The position numbers and the translations under genes were made by a program. This document shows, one piece after another, positions 8,422 to 15,759 of a DNA stretch of 64,000 nt. The notes under the pieces were generated by a model. The model saw nothing but the letters and a program-made list of their open reading frames with translations. It was not told the DNA's origin and searched no databases. This DNA comes from an uncultured Sunxiuqinia sp. (GTDB lineage: Bacteria > Bacteroidota > Bacteroidia > Bacteroidales > Prolixibacteraceae), in the NCBI RefSeq assembly GCF_963678245.1, contig NZ_OY782767.1, positions 496,001 through 560,000 on the forward strand, written 5' to 3'. Numbering within the stretch: position 1 is the first letter of the stretch; each line of letters starts with the position of its first letter.

Positions 8422-11400
8422 TTATTTTGCTTCTTGTCTTTTCTGAAATAAATAGTAAATTATTGGAACAACATAAATGTTCAATAGGGTTGAACTAAGC
8501 AATCCTCCAAGAATTACAATTGCCATTGGGCTCTGAATCTCATTTCCAGGTTTTTCCCCGGCCAGAGCAAGTGGAATTAATGCCAACGCAGCTGTCAAAG
8601 CTGTCATCAGGATTGGATTAAGACGATCAGCTGAACCATGCACAATTCGTTCTTTCAGGCTTTCAACCTGATTGCTTAACGATTGATACCTTGAAATGAG
8701 CAAAATACCATTGCGTGTTGCAATTCCGAAGAGGGTGATAAACCCGATGATTGATGGAATGCTGATAACACCAGAGGTCATCCAAATAGCAATTACGCCT
8801 CCAATTAATGCTAACGGAAGATTGATCAGAATAATCAAGGCTAGCCTGGTGTTTTTGAATTCGACATATAGCAGGATGAAAATGATGAGCAGGGCGCCAA
8901 GCGATGCAATCATCAAGGTACGCGAAGCATCTGCTTCACTCTCAAATTGCCCGCCATATTCGAGGTGATAATTCTCGGGTAGCTGGATGTTTTCATTAAT
9001 TTCCTTTTGGATATCATTGACAACACTTCGAACATCACGGTCGGCAACATTGACTGCCACGACAATTTTGCGCATCACATTTTCGCGGCCAATGGTGTTT
9101 GGTCCAAAAGTAGATTCAATGTCGGCCACATAATAAAGTGGTACTTTTTGTCCGTCCGGCGTGTCTATCAGCGCATTTCTGATAGCTTCAATATTATCTC
9201 GACTTTTGTCGTCAAACCTAAGAATCAAGTTGAACGCTTTTTCGTTGACAAATACATCAGAGATTTTTTCGCCACCAAATGCATATTCCATAAACTCGAG
9301 AAACTCATTTACAGAAATGCCATAGCGAGCAAGCATTTCGCGGTTCGGTTTGATCTGCAATTGTGGAATCTCAATTTGCTGCTCCACGGATAAATCACCA
9401 ATTCCCTTGACATCCTGTATGGTCTCTTTGATTTGGTTTGCCAATCGGAACATACTACTTAGTTCGGTTCCAAAAAGCTTAATGGCGATGTTGGTTTTTG
9501 AACCTGAAAGCATGGCATCAATCCTGTGGCTAATTGGCTGTCCAACTTCAACTGTAATCCCTTCAATCCGGTTGAGTTTATCGCGTACTTCATTCAAAAA
9601 GTCGGTTCTCGAACGATCGTCCAACTGATAAGGGGCATCGATCTCTGAAACATTGACACCAAAAGTATGCTCAGCCATCTCTGCACGTCCTGTTCTTCGG
9701 GCAATCGAAGTGATTTCTGGAATAGATAACAAGGCTTGTTCGGCCTGGACACCCAGTTTGTTGCTTTCTTCCAGGTTGATTCCGGGCATGGTTGTCGTAT
9801 TAATTGTAAGCGACCCTTCGTTGAATGGTGGCAGAAAACTCCGCCCAAAGCTGGTAACCAATAAGATTGAAAGAATGAACAACAGTCCGGAAATACTGAT
9901 GACTGCTTTTCGGTAGTGAATGGCTTGCCTCAATGTTTTGGTGTAGTAATTTTGTAAGAAGCGTTCCACCCCGCTTCCTTTTGCTTGCCTCTGAAGTCGT
10001 TTTTCGTTGGTCAGTAAAAAGCTGCTTAAAACGGGGATCACAGTTATTGCAACAAACAAGGACGCAAACAGCGAAACAATGTAAGCAGTCCCCAGTGGTT
10101 TAAGCATACGACCTTCCATGCCAGAAAGGAAAAACAGGGGTACAAAAGCGATGATGATAATCAAAGTGGCATTGAGAATGGATGCACGGATTTCAACCGA
10201 TGCTTCGTAGATCACGTTATAGAGCGGTCGCTTTTCTTTGTTGGGTAAACGACTGTTTTCGCGCAGACGTTTGTACACATTTTCAACATCAATAATCGCA
10301 TCATCAACTAGCGATCCGATGGCGATGGTCATTCCTCCCAATGTCATCGTATTGATGGAAATTCCGAGCCATTTCATGACCAAAACAGCTACCAGAAGGG
10401 AGAGAGGAATAGCAAGGACTGAAATGATCGTGGTGCGGTAGTTCATCAAAAAGACAAACAAGATAATCACAACAAACAATCCCCCTTCAAGCAGCGCTTT
10501 TTGAACATTATTTACCGATGTTTGGATAAATTTAGCCTGTTCAAAAATATCAGTGTGGATCTTCACATCTTTGGGAAGCATTTCTTTTAAATCATCCAGT
10601 GATGTTCTGATTTTTTCGCTTAAGTCCAGCGTGTTAATATTGGGCTGTTTGGTAACAGTCAGGATAACCGCTTTTTCTCCACGATAAGATCCGTCACCAA
10701 TCTTAGGTGCTGTGCCGATCTTTACGGTAGCTACATCATTCACCTTGATGGGATTACCGTCCTGCATTTTGATCAAAGTGTTGCCAATGTCTTCCAAGAC
10801 GTTGGTACGGGCTAATCCCCGGATAAGGTATTCTTGTCCGTGTTCATTTAGAAATCCTCCCGACACATTTTCGTTGGATGCCTGGCATGCTGCGATCAAC
10901 TCGTGAAAAGAAACATCATGAAACTTCAGTTTGAGCGGATCGGCCAGAATTTGAAACTCTTTTAAATCGCCTCCAATAATGGCTACCTGAGCTACTCCAC
11001 CCACCGAAAGTAGGCGAGGGCGAATATTCCAGTCAGCCAATGTTCGCAAGTCCATCGCTGAGGTTTCATCAGCCGTCAGGGCAATCATCATAATTTCACC
11101 CATGATGGATGATTGTGGGGCCAGGGTAGGAGAGCCCACCCCGACTGGCATGGCATCGGCAACGGTGGCTAGTTTTTCGCTTACAATCTGGCGGGCGTCG
11201 TAAATGTCCATGTCCCAGTCAAATTCAACCCAGACGATTGAAAAACCCATCGCTGAAGAGCTTCGGACCCTGCGGATATTTGTTGCTCCATTCACTGCTG
11301 TTTCAATGGGGAAGGTAACCAGCCGCTCAACCTCCTCCGGTGCCATTCCATGCGCTTCGGTTAGCACCACAACGGTTGGAGCGTTTAGATCAGGAAAAAC

Positions 11401-11511
11401 ATCCACTTCCATGTCGGTGGTTACATAAATTCCTGCACCAAGAATAAGGGTCGCCATGATCAGAATTACCAGCTTATTCTTCAGCGAATATTCAATAATT
11501 TTATTCAGCAT
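8422..11511 (-). CDS. Heavy-metal efflux RND pump (CusA/CzcA family)
   Basis: A 1029-residue inner-membrane proton-driven pump that moves metal ions into a trans-envelope duct. The architecture is the RND duplicate: a TM1 helix (LVILIMATLILGAGIYV), a periplasmic loop, TM2-6 with the TM4 motif GMTIAIGSLVDDAIIDVEN (about residues 392-410), a second large periplasmic loop, and TM8-12. The TM4 motif has Ala where CzcA-type zinc/cobalt pumps carry the first Asp, so it looks more like CusA-type copper/silver pumps. However, the Met triad of CusA is not clearly conserved in the second loop, so the metal remains uncertain. It is the middle gene of the operon, 20 bases downstream of the adaptor. Confidence 0.94.
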   Translation of the reverse strand: MLNKIIEYSLKNKLVILIMATLILGAGIYVTTDMEVDVFPDLNAPTVVVLTEAHGMAPEEVERLVTFPIETAVNGATNIRRVRSSSAMGFSIVWVEFDWDMDIYDARQIVSEKLATVADAMPVGVGSPTLAPQSSIMGEIMMIALTADETSAMDLRTLADWNIRPRLLSVGGVAQVAIIGGDLKEFQILADPLKLKFHDVSFHELIAACQASNENVSGGFLNEHGQEYLIRGLARTNVLEDIGNTLIKMQDGNPIKVNDVATVKIGTAPKIGDGSYRGEKAVILTVTKQPNINTLDLSEKIRTSLDDLKEMLPKDVKIHTDIFEQAKFIQTSVNNVQKALLEGGLFVVIILFVFLMNYRTTIISVLAIPLSLLVAVLVMKWLGISINTMTLGGMTIAIGSLVDDAIIDVENVYKRLRENSRLPNKEKRPLYNVIYEASVEIRASILNATLIIIIAFVPLFFLSGMEGRMLKPLGTAYIVSLFASLFVAITVIPVLSSFLLTNEKRLQRQAKGSGVERFLQNYYTKTLRQAIHYRKAVISISGLLFILSILLVTSFGRSFLPPFNEGSLTINTTTMPGINLEESNKLGVQAEQALLSIPEITSIARRTGRAEMAEHTFGVNVSEIDAPYQLDDRSRTDFLNEVRDKLNRIEGITVEVGQPISHRIDAMLSGSKTNIAIKLFGTELSSMFRLANQIKETIQDVKGIGDLSVEQQIEIPQLQIKPNREMLARYGISVNEFLEFMEYAFGGEKISDVFVNEKAFNLILRFDDKSRDNIEAIRNALIDTPDGQKVPLYYVADIESTFGPNTIGRENVMRKIVVAVNVADRDVRSVVNDIQKEINENIQLPENYHLEYGGQFESEADASRTLMIASLGALLIIFILLYVEFKNTRLALIILINLPLALIGGVIAIWMTSGVISIPSIIGFITLFGIATRNGILLISRYQSLSNQVESLKERIVHGSADRLNPILMTALTAALALIPLALAGEKPGNEIQSPMAIVILGGLLSSTLLNIYVVPIIYYLFQKRQEAK

Positions 11512-11531
11512 AACTGTTTTTTTTTGAAGAA

Positions 11532-12767
11532 TTAGTGTTGGTGGCTATGTGCCGGCAGTGTGCTCGACATAGAAGCTAATTTGATTAAATACGGATTTTT
11601 AGTTGCTACATGATCGCCTGCGTGAAGCCCCTCGGAAATGTGGTAATTTTCGCCGTCGTTGCAGTCAATGGTGACGTAGTGCTTTTCAAAACTGTCATCT
11701 TCTTCAGCAAAAACATAGTAACGGCCAGCTTCTTCAAGCAAAGCAGATTTGGGAACCACAATCGCATTCGGAATCTCCACTGTTTTCAGGTAAACTTCTA
11801 CAAATGATCCAGCCAAGAGGTTTCCTACATTATCGATTTCAAAATAGATCGGGGTGAATAGCGAATTGTCTCCGGTTGATTTGCCGTACGAAATTAATTT
11901 ACCGTTCAGCTCATTGGTTTTATGAAGTTTCTTGTCGTAGGTTGTGACGAAGTTGGCTGTTTTTATTCTGCTTAGCATCGGAAAGTAGCGTTGCGGAACA
12001 TCAGCCTTAATAACCAGACGCTTGTTTTTTGTGATTTTCAGAAGCGGTTGTCCGGTGGTCACGAACTGCCCCTCAGTTACAAAAACGTTTTTGATAAAAC
12101 CGCTGGTTGAAGCAGCCACCTTTTGTCCGCCAGCCGAATAGTTTTTACGAACAATTTCGTAACTATTCTTCGCTTTTTCGTAGGCCATTTTTATCTCGGC
12201 GAGTTCTCTGTCCGAGGTTATTTTATCTTCATTCAACAATTTGGCGCGTTCATAATTGGCTTCAGCTGTCTCAAAGGCTGATTTTGAGTCCATAAAAGTT
12301 GTCTCAATATTGTCGTGGATTAAGCCTTTGCCTGAAATCGTAATGAGCTTTTCACCTTCTCTGATTTTTTCTCCGGACATCAGTGTTTTATTGCCAAAAA
12401 CAACAACTCCATCGTGAACTGCAGTTAAGGTAATCTCATCGCCTTGAGCAGGCATTATTTTCCCGCTGGTGTGGATTACTTCTCTAAACATTTTTGGCTG
12501 TAATTCAACGATGCCGTATTTTAAGTCGTGAGTATGTTCTTCTTCACCGTCCTGGTGCTCTCCTTTGTGCAGGTGTTCATCTCCTTCGTGGTCATGGTCG
12601 TGCCCTTCCGCTAAAGGGTTGTGCGCATGCTCTTCGTGACTGTGCTCTGAATCTTCTTCATGTGCGTGATTGTGTTCCGCTTCATTCTGGTTATGTGTGC
12701 AGGCGATACCCCAAAGCAGGTAGCCAGACATTAAAAATGGTATAATAATCTTCTTCATGATTAACAT
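11532..12767 (-). CDS. RND periplasmic adaptor with His-rich N-terminus (CusB/CzcB type)
   Basis: A 411-residue membrane-fusion protein linking the RND pump to the TolC channel. The N-terminus is a lipoprotein signal (GYLLWGIAC, probable lipidated Cys at about 23). It is followed by a strikingly His/Glu/Asp-rich stretch (about residues 26-80, many HxH and HEE repeats) that should bind metal in the periplasm. The lipoyl/barrel-sandwich halves and alpha-hairpin follow (GIVELQPKMFREVI, GEKIREGEKLITISG), then the beta-barrel and membrane-proximal domains. The His tract suggests metal scavenging before transfer to the pump. The start could also be the in-frame ATG three codons later (12758). Confidence 0.93.
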   Translation of the reverse strand: MLIMKKIIIPFLMSGYLLWGIACTHNQNEAEHNHAHEEDSEHSHEEHAHNPLAEGHDHDHEGDEHLHKGEHQDGEEEHTHDLKYGIVELQPKMFREVIHTSGKIMPAQGDEITLTAVHDGVVVFGNKTLMSGEKIREGEKLITISGKGLIHDNIETTFMDSKSAFETAEANYERAKLLNEDKITSDRELAEIKMAYEKAKNSYEIVRKNYSAGGQKVAASTSGFIKNVFVTEGQFVTTGQPLLKITKNKRLVIKADVPQRYFPMLSRIKTANFVTTYDKKLHKTNELNGKLISYGKSTGDNSLFTPIYFEIDNVGNLLAGSFVEVYLKTVEIPNAIVVPKSALLEEAGRYYVFAEEDDSFEKHYVTIDCNDGENYHISEGLHAGDHVATKNPYLIKLASMSSTLPAHSHQH

Positions 12768-12776
12768 GTCAACTGG

Positions 12777-12796
12777 TTTTCAGCTAGTGCTGAAAA
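12777..12796 (-). repeat. 8-bp hairpin in the adaptor gene leader
   Basis: TTTTCAGC and GCTGAAAA flank a TAGT loop just upstream of the adaptor start. It lies in the transcript between the small His-rich gene and the adaptor gene, and lacks a terminator T-run on the minus strand. It may act in mRNA stability. Confidence 0.4.
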
Positions 12797-12831
12797 TGAT
12801 TAAAAATAGAATTAGAAAACTAAATTTGGAA

Positions 12832-13254
12832 TTAAGCTAAGGCCGGAGGGCCACGAAGCGAAGCGTGAGAATAAAAATCAAATTGGTAGTGATTAATCCA
12901 ATAATCTACATGTGTTATTTTTTCTTTGGGTTGAAGCAGATTCGCTAAAAAATTGTAGATGCAGATGGTATTGCTAATTGTTAATTTTGATAGGTTGGTG
13001 GTTGCTTCGGTGGAGAAATGACAAGCATGGCAATGCGTATTGTCGTGAGTTTCCTGGCACTGTGTTGTTGCCAATGTTTGATGCAAGTTAACTGATTGTT
13101 GAGTAACGCTTGTTAGCGTATTGTCGTGAGTGCATTCGTGCTCGCAGGTTGCAATACTAGCATGATGGTGATGAGGAATAACAGCATGTGCAATGATCAC
13201 CACTATGGCTATCCACATACAAAATGCTCCGATATGTTTAACCTTTTGAATCAT
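12832..13254 (-). CDS. Small His/Cys-rich envelope protein of the metal efflux operon
   Basis: The start is placed at the ATG at 13254 because a -7 box lies just upstream at 13279-13272, so a longer in-frame reading beginning at 13341 would not be transcribed. The 140-residue product has one hydrophobic N-terminal segment (MWIAIVVIIAHAVIP). This is followed by HHHH, a Cys/His cluster (CEHECTHD), and a second cluster (TQCQETHDNTHCHACHF). The C-terminus ends SLRGPPALA. This layout matches small uncharacterised Bacteroidota proteins found at the head of metal RND operons. A metal-binding, sensing or chaperone role in the periplasm is inferred from the Cys/His content and from its place as first gene of the operon. 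Confidence 0.8.
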   Translation of the reverse strand: MIQKVKHIGAFCMWIAIVVIIAHAVIPHHHHASIATCEHECTHDNTLTSVTQQSVNLHQTLATTQCQETHDNTHCHACHFSTEATTNLSKLTISNTICIYNFLANLLQPKEKITHVDYWINHYQFDFYSHASLRGPPALA

Positions 13255-13271
13255 TTCGACAATCTGGATAG

Positions 13272-13279
13272 CAAAAATA
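13272..13279 (-). promoter_or_regulatory. Candidate -7 promoter box of the metal efflux operon
   Basis: Read on the minus strand, 13279-13272 is TATTTTTG, an exact TAnnTTTG match 17 bases before the ATG at 13254. No -33 TTTG is seen at the usual distance. Confidence 0.45.
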
Positions 13280-13416
13280 CAATTTTCTATCAAACTTGAA
13301 ACTTTTAGATATTTATTGGTTGTTAATATTTTTAAACCCAAAAAAACTTCACCAAATAAATGATGAAGGTTGATGAATTCAGGGTTTGATTCGCGGACAA
13401 GCCGCGTAATATCGTA

Positions 13417-14354
13417 TTATTGTAGTAATTCGTAGTCGTGCATTTCTTTCATAAACGAAACAAAATCATCTTTCTTTTCCGAATCCATCCAGCCCATTGA
13501 ACTACGCGAATGCTCGTTTAAAGCCCCTGTAATCAGGTAAGGAACATGGTATCCCCAGTCAATTTTGTTATTCCAAGGCAATACTTGTTCCTGGATTGCT
13601 TTTAACAATGGCAACAATCGGTATTTGGGATTTTTCAAGAAAGCAACTAAGATTTCAATCGGGCAGTTTCCGGCACCACGTCCCATACCAAGCAAAGTAG
13701 CGTCCAGCATAGTTGCACCTTTCATGAGCGAGGTAATGGTATTACTCATAGTTAGTTGCATATTGTTGTGCGCATGAATTCCGATCACTTTCCCGGGCAA
13801 GGCTTTGATGTATTTTTCCCTCGACTCGCGGTACATACTTCCGAAGCTGTCTACCAAATAGAAAACAGGAACTCTTGACGCGGCAAAATCAGCTAATGCT
13901 TCATCCAAATCGTGTTCGCTGACTTTAGAAACAGCCATTAAATTGATTGTTGTTTCATAGCCTTTATCCATGCAGTGGTGTGCTAGTTCAATCGCTTTAT
14001 CCATTTGGTGTGCATAGCAGGCAGCACGAATTAAATCGATCAGGCTTTCGCTGGCTTGCGGGATGTCATCAAAGTCAATCCGTCCTATATCAGCTATCGC
14101 CGATAATTTCAGATTTGTATTATTATCACTGACAATGCGTCGTAAGTCTTTGTCGGCACAAAATTTCCATGGGTCAACTTCTTTGCGGTCAAAGGCTTTT
14201 TCGCTGCTCAGGTAACCAATCTCCATATAATCAACACCTGCTTCAACGCAAGCATCATAAACTCCTTTTACAAAGGCGTCATCAATTGCCACTTGTTCAT
14301 CAGTCCACCATCTCGAACGGTGCAGTCCAGTACTTTAATATCTTTTTTGTACAT
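13417..14354 (-). pseudogene. HMGL/DRE-TIM-type aldolase, frameshifted near its N-terminus
   Basis: The family start is the ATG at 14354, giving MYKKDIKVLDCTVRDGGLMN followed by KWQ. Its TVRDGG motif holds the catalytic Arg-Asp of HMG-CoA-lyase-like aldolases. After codon 23 the frame breaks. The rest of the protein (FVKGVYDACVEAGVDYMEIG onwards, to GWMDSEKKDDF and the end) lies one frame away. Adding one T to the CAATTG at 14288-14283 (making CAATTTG) would restore WQFDDAFVKG. The open part alone can start only at a GTG (14292) and would lack the catalytic TVRDGG motif. HIHAHNN-type metal ligands are present (IGIHAHNNMQ). It could be a genuine pseudogene or a one-base homopolymer error in the assembly. 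It follows chorismate mutase on the same strand with a 10-base gap. Confidence 0.8.
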
Positions 14355-14364
14355 TTATAAGTCT

Positions 14365-14661
14365 TTATGGTTTATTTTTCAAAAGTTTGAGTTCTCTTTC
14401 AATATTGTGCTGGACTAATTGTTTGAAAATATTTTCGATGAAGGCAGCATTCAATTGCAGATCGTTTGCCCATTCGCGTCGCTGGGCATAAACCTCTTTT
14501 TGGCGGTCTTCTGCAATTACTGAATCTTGATCGGTTTTGTATTTGACAATTTCTTCAATAAACTCCTGACGGTTGGCTAGTAGTTTGAGGATGGAGAGGT
14601 CAATATGATCAATCTCATTTCTAATGCCTTCTATTGTATTACACGCACTTGGTTTTTTCAT
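14365..14661 (-). CDS. AroQ-class chorismate mutase, PchB-like
   Basis: The start at 14661 gives a 98-residue protein. A -7 box immediately upstream (14688-14681) rules out the longer in-frame reading from 14739. It aligns without gaps, from memory, to Pseudomonas PchB (isochorismate-pyruvate lyase/chorismate mutase). It keeps the opening MKxPxxC, R14, R31 and K42, and the REWANDL-type helix. Position 90, Gln in PchB as I recall it, is Glu here (IERELKLL). The enzyme should convert chorismate to prephenate. A lyase activity is possible, but no isochorismate synthase gene is nearby. It forms a two-gene operon with the frameshifted aldolase. Confidence 0.9.
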   Translation of the reverse strand: MKKPSACNTIEGIRNEIDHIDLSILKLLANRQEFIEEIVKYKTDQDSVIAEDRQKEVYAQRREWANDLQLNAAFIENIFKQLVQHNIERELKLLKNKP

Positions 14662-14680
14662 TTTGTAAAATATTTCGGCG

Positions 14681-14688
14681 CAAAAATA
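14681..14688 (-). promoter_or_regulatory. Candidate -7 promoter box of the chorismate mutase gene
   Basis: On the minus strand 14688-14681 reads TATTTTTG, an exact TAnnTTTG match 19 bases before the ATG at 14661. A -33 TTTG at the right distance is not evident. Confidence 0.45.
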
Positions 14689-14800
14689 ACAATTTGAAGT
14701 TTTTAAGAAATAATTTACATTAATTTTAAATCGGAACAAATTAGAAATTAATCACTTATCTATCCTTATTTAGATTGAATAAAAAAAAGAAAGTATTTTC

Positions 14801-14832
14801 TTTGGCTTTTTTCAAATATGTATCTACATTTG
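14801..14832 (+). promoter_or_regulatory. Promoter of the sulfur-assimilation leader and operon
   Basis: TTTG at 14801-14804 and TACATTTG at 14825-14832 match the Bacteroidota -33 and -7 elements with a 20-base spacer. Transcription should begin near 14838, about 24 bases before the leader-peptide ATG. Confidence 0.7.
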
Positions 14833-14861
14833 AGTCGTTAAACAAACGCAAAATAGAATCG

Positions 14862-14963
14862 ATGAATTTAAGAACTTCTGTATATAAAATGATGTGTGTA
14901 ACATATAACATGATGATGTGTATGTGTTGTGGATTTTTTATGCCGAAGGGAATAAAGAGATGA
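14862..14963 (+). CDS. Met/Cys-rich leader peptide (putative attenuation leader)
   Basis: A 33-codon reading frame starts at the ATG at 14862, about 24 bases after the predicted transcription start. An in-frame start further upstream (14775) would lie before the promoter and is excluded. The peptide contains 8 Met (including the first) and 4 Cys, concentrated at residues 10-12 (MMC) and 17-23 (MMMCMCC), with M27 after them. Its stop codon (14961-14963) is 28 bases before a strong intrinsic terminator, which itself lies in front of genes for sulfite reduction and siroheme. This is the layout of a ribosome-mediated attenuator. When Cys-tRNA or Met-tRNA is scarce, the ribosome stalls on these codons and the terminator fails to form. 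The function is inferred from this arrangement. Confidence 0.75.
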   Translation: MNLRTSVYKMMCVTYNMMMCMCCGFFMPKGIKR

Positions 14964-14991
14964 AAATATAGTGTGATATAACAATCATAGT

Positions 14992-15024
14992 AAAGCCCTT
15001 CTGAAATTCAGAAGGGCTTTTTTT
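14992..15024 (+). terminator. Attenuator terminator in front of the sulfite-reductase operon
   Basis: AAAGCCCTTCTGAA and TTCAGAAGGGCTTT are exact inverted arms (14992-15005 and 15007-15020) with a T-run to 15024, so a stem of about 13 bp is possible. It lies between the leader peptide and the first structural gene (15056), where only regulated read-through makes sense. GAAGGG at 14945-14950, inside leader codons 28-30, could pair with CCCTTC at 14996-15001 and serve as a short antiterminator. Confidence 0.9.
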
Positions 15025-15055
15025 ATGGTTTTGGATAAAAAAATATCAATAGAGT

Positions 15056-15286
15056 ATGAGAGAAAAAGCATATCGCAGCGTCGTAAAAACAATTTCGTGG
15101 AGAATGGTTGGAACCATTGACACGATAATGATTGCATGGTTGGTTGTTGGAAAATTAGAGTATGCTGTGACCATTGGAGGTGTTGAGTTGTTTACAAAGA
15201 TGATCTTGTATTATTTCCACGAACGCACGTGGAATAAAGTTAAGTTCGGAAAAATTGATGACTCCGACATCGAATATCAAATTTAA
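15056..15286 (+). CDS. DUF2061 small membrane protein
   Basis: A 76-residue protein with an Arg/Lys-rich start (REKAYRSVVKTISWRMVGTI) and two hydrophobic segments. The ending is FHERTWNKVKFGKI, the conserved signature of the DUF2061 family. From memory, this family commonly accompanies or is fused to sulfate-activation proteins in bacteria, so its presence as first structural gene of a sulfite-reduction operon is in keeping, though its molecular role is unknown. It starts 31 bases after the attenuator T-run, and the next gene begins 5 bases after its stop. Confidence 0.9.
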   Translation: MREKAYRSVVKTISWRMVGTIDTIMIAWLVVGKLEYAVTIGGVELFTKMILYYFHERTWNKVKFGKIDDSDIEYQI

Positions 15287-15291
15287 AAGGC

Positions 15292-15759
15292 ATGGAAAAG
15301 AATTACCTACCTATTGCACTTAACATTGCCGGTGAAAAGATCCTGATCATCGGGGGAGATCAGTCGGCCTGGAACAAGATTAAGATTCTGAAGCGTTTTA
15401 ACGCTTATCTGGAAGTAATTGCGTTGGAAGTGTGTGATGATATTAAAAACAGCGATGTGCCTTACCAGGAAAAAGCTTATGAGAAAGGTGATTTGAATGG
15501 CTACCTGATGTTTTATTCCTGTACAAACAACCTTGAGCTGGATACTCAAATTGCGAAAGATGGACGCGAAGCGGGAGTGCTAGTCAATATTCATGATAAT
15601 CCGGCACTTTGCCAGTTTGTTTCACCAGCCATCTACCAAAACGAGAACATTCGGGTGGCCGTCAGCTCAAATGCGAAAGATGTTTATTCATCAATCAGAA
15701 TCAGAAACGAGATCAAAGAATTTTTAAAAACTAAAACAGATAAAGACCAGAAGAAATGA
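15292..15759 (+). CDS. Siroheme synthase N-terminal-type protein (precorrin-2 dehydrogenase/ferrochelatase)
   Basis: A 155-residue Met8/CysG-N-type protein that oxidises precorrin-2 with NAD and probably inserts iron to give siroheme. The N-terminus has the family start YLPIALNIAGEKILIIGGD, with the GG dinucleotide-binding turn. The segments VLVNIHDNPALCQFVSPAIY and IRVAVSSNAKDVYSSIRIRNEI match the conserved NVxDxxxxCxFxxPA and lower-domain motifs. The usual GGGxVA is changed to GGDQSA, so NAD binding may be somewhat altered. It lacks the methyltransferase half, which is supplied by the separate CobA gene at 20978. It overlaps cysJ by four bases (ATGA). Confidence 0.9.
   Translation: MEKNYLPIALNIAGEKILIIGGDQSAWNKIKILKRFNAYLEVIALEVCDDIKNSDVPYQEKAYEKGDLNGYLMFYSCTNNLELDTQIAKDGREAGVLVNIHDNPALCQFVSPAIYQNENIRVAVSSNAKDVYSSIRIRNEIKEFLKTKTDKDQKK

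Noticed and set aside
13390-13412. CGCGG/CCGCG hairpin after the aldolase gene as a terminator
   Set aside because: Five base pairs and no T-run on the minus strand. It may be chance.
14775-14963. Longer 62-codon version of the Met/Cys leader
   Set aside because: The -33 and -7 promoter elements (14801-14832) lie inside this extension, so its first codons would not be transcribed. The ATG at 14862 is the usable start.
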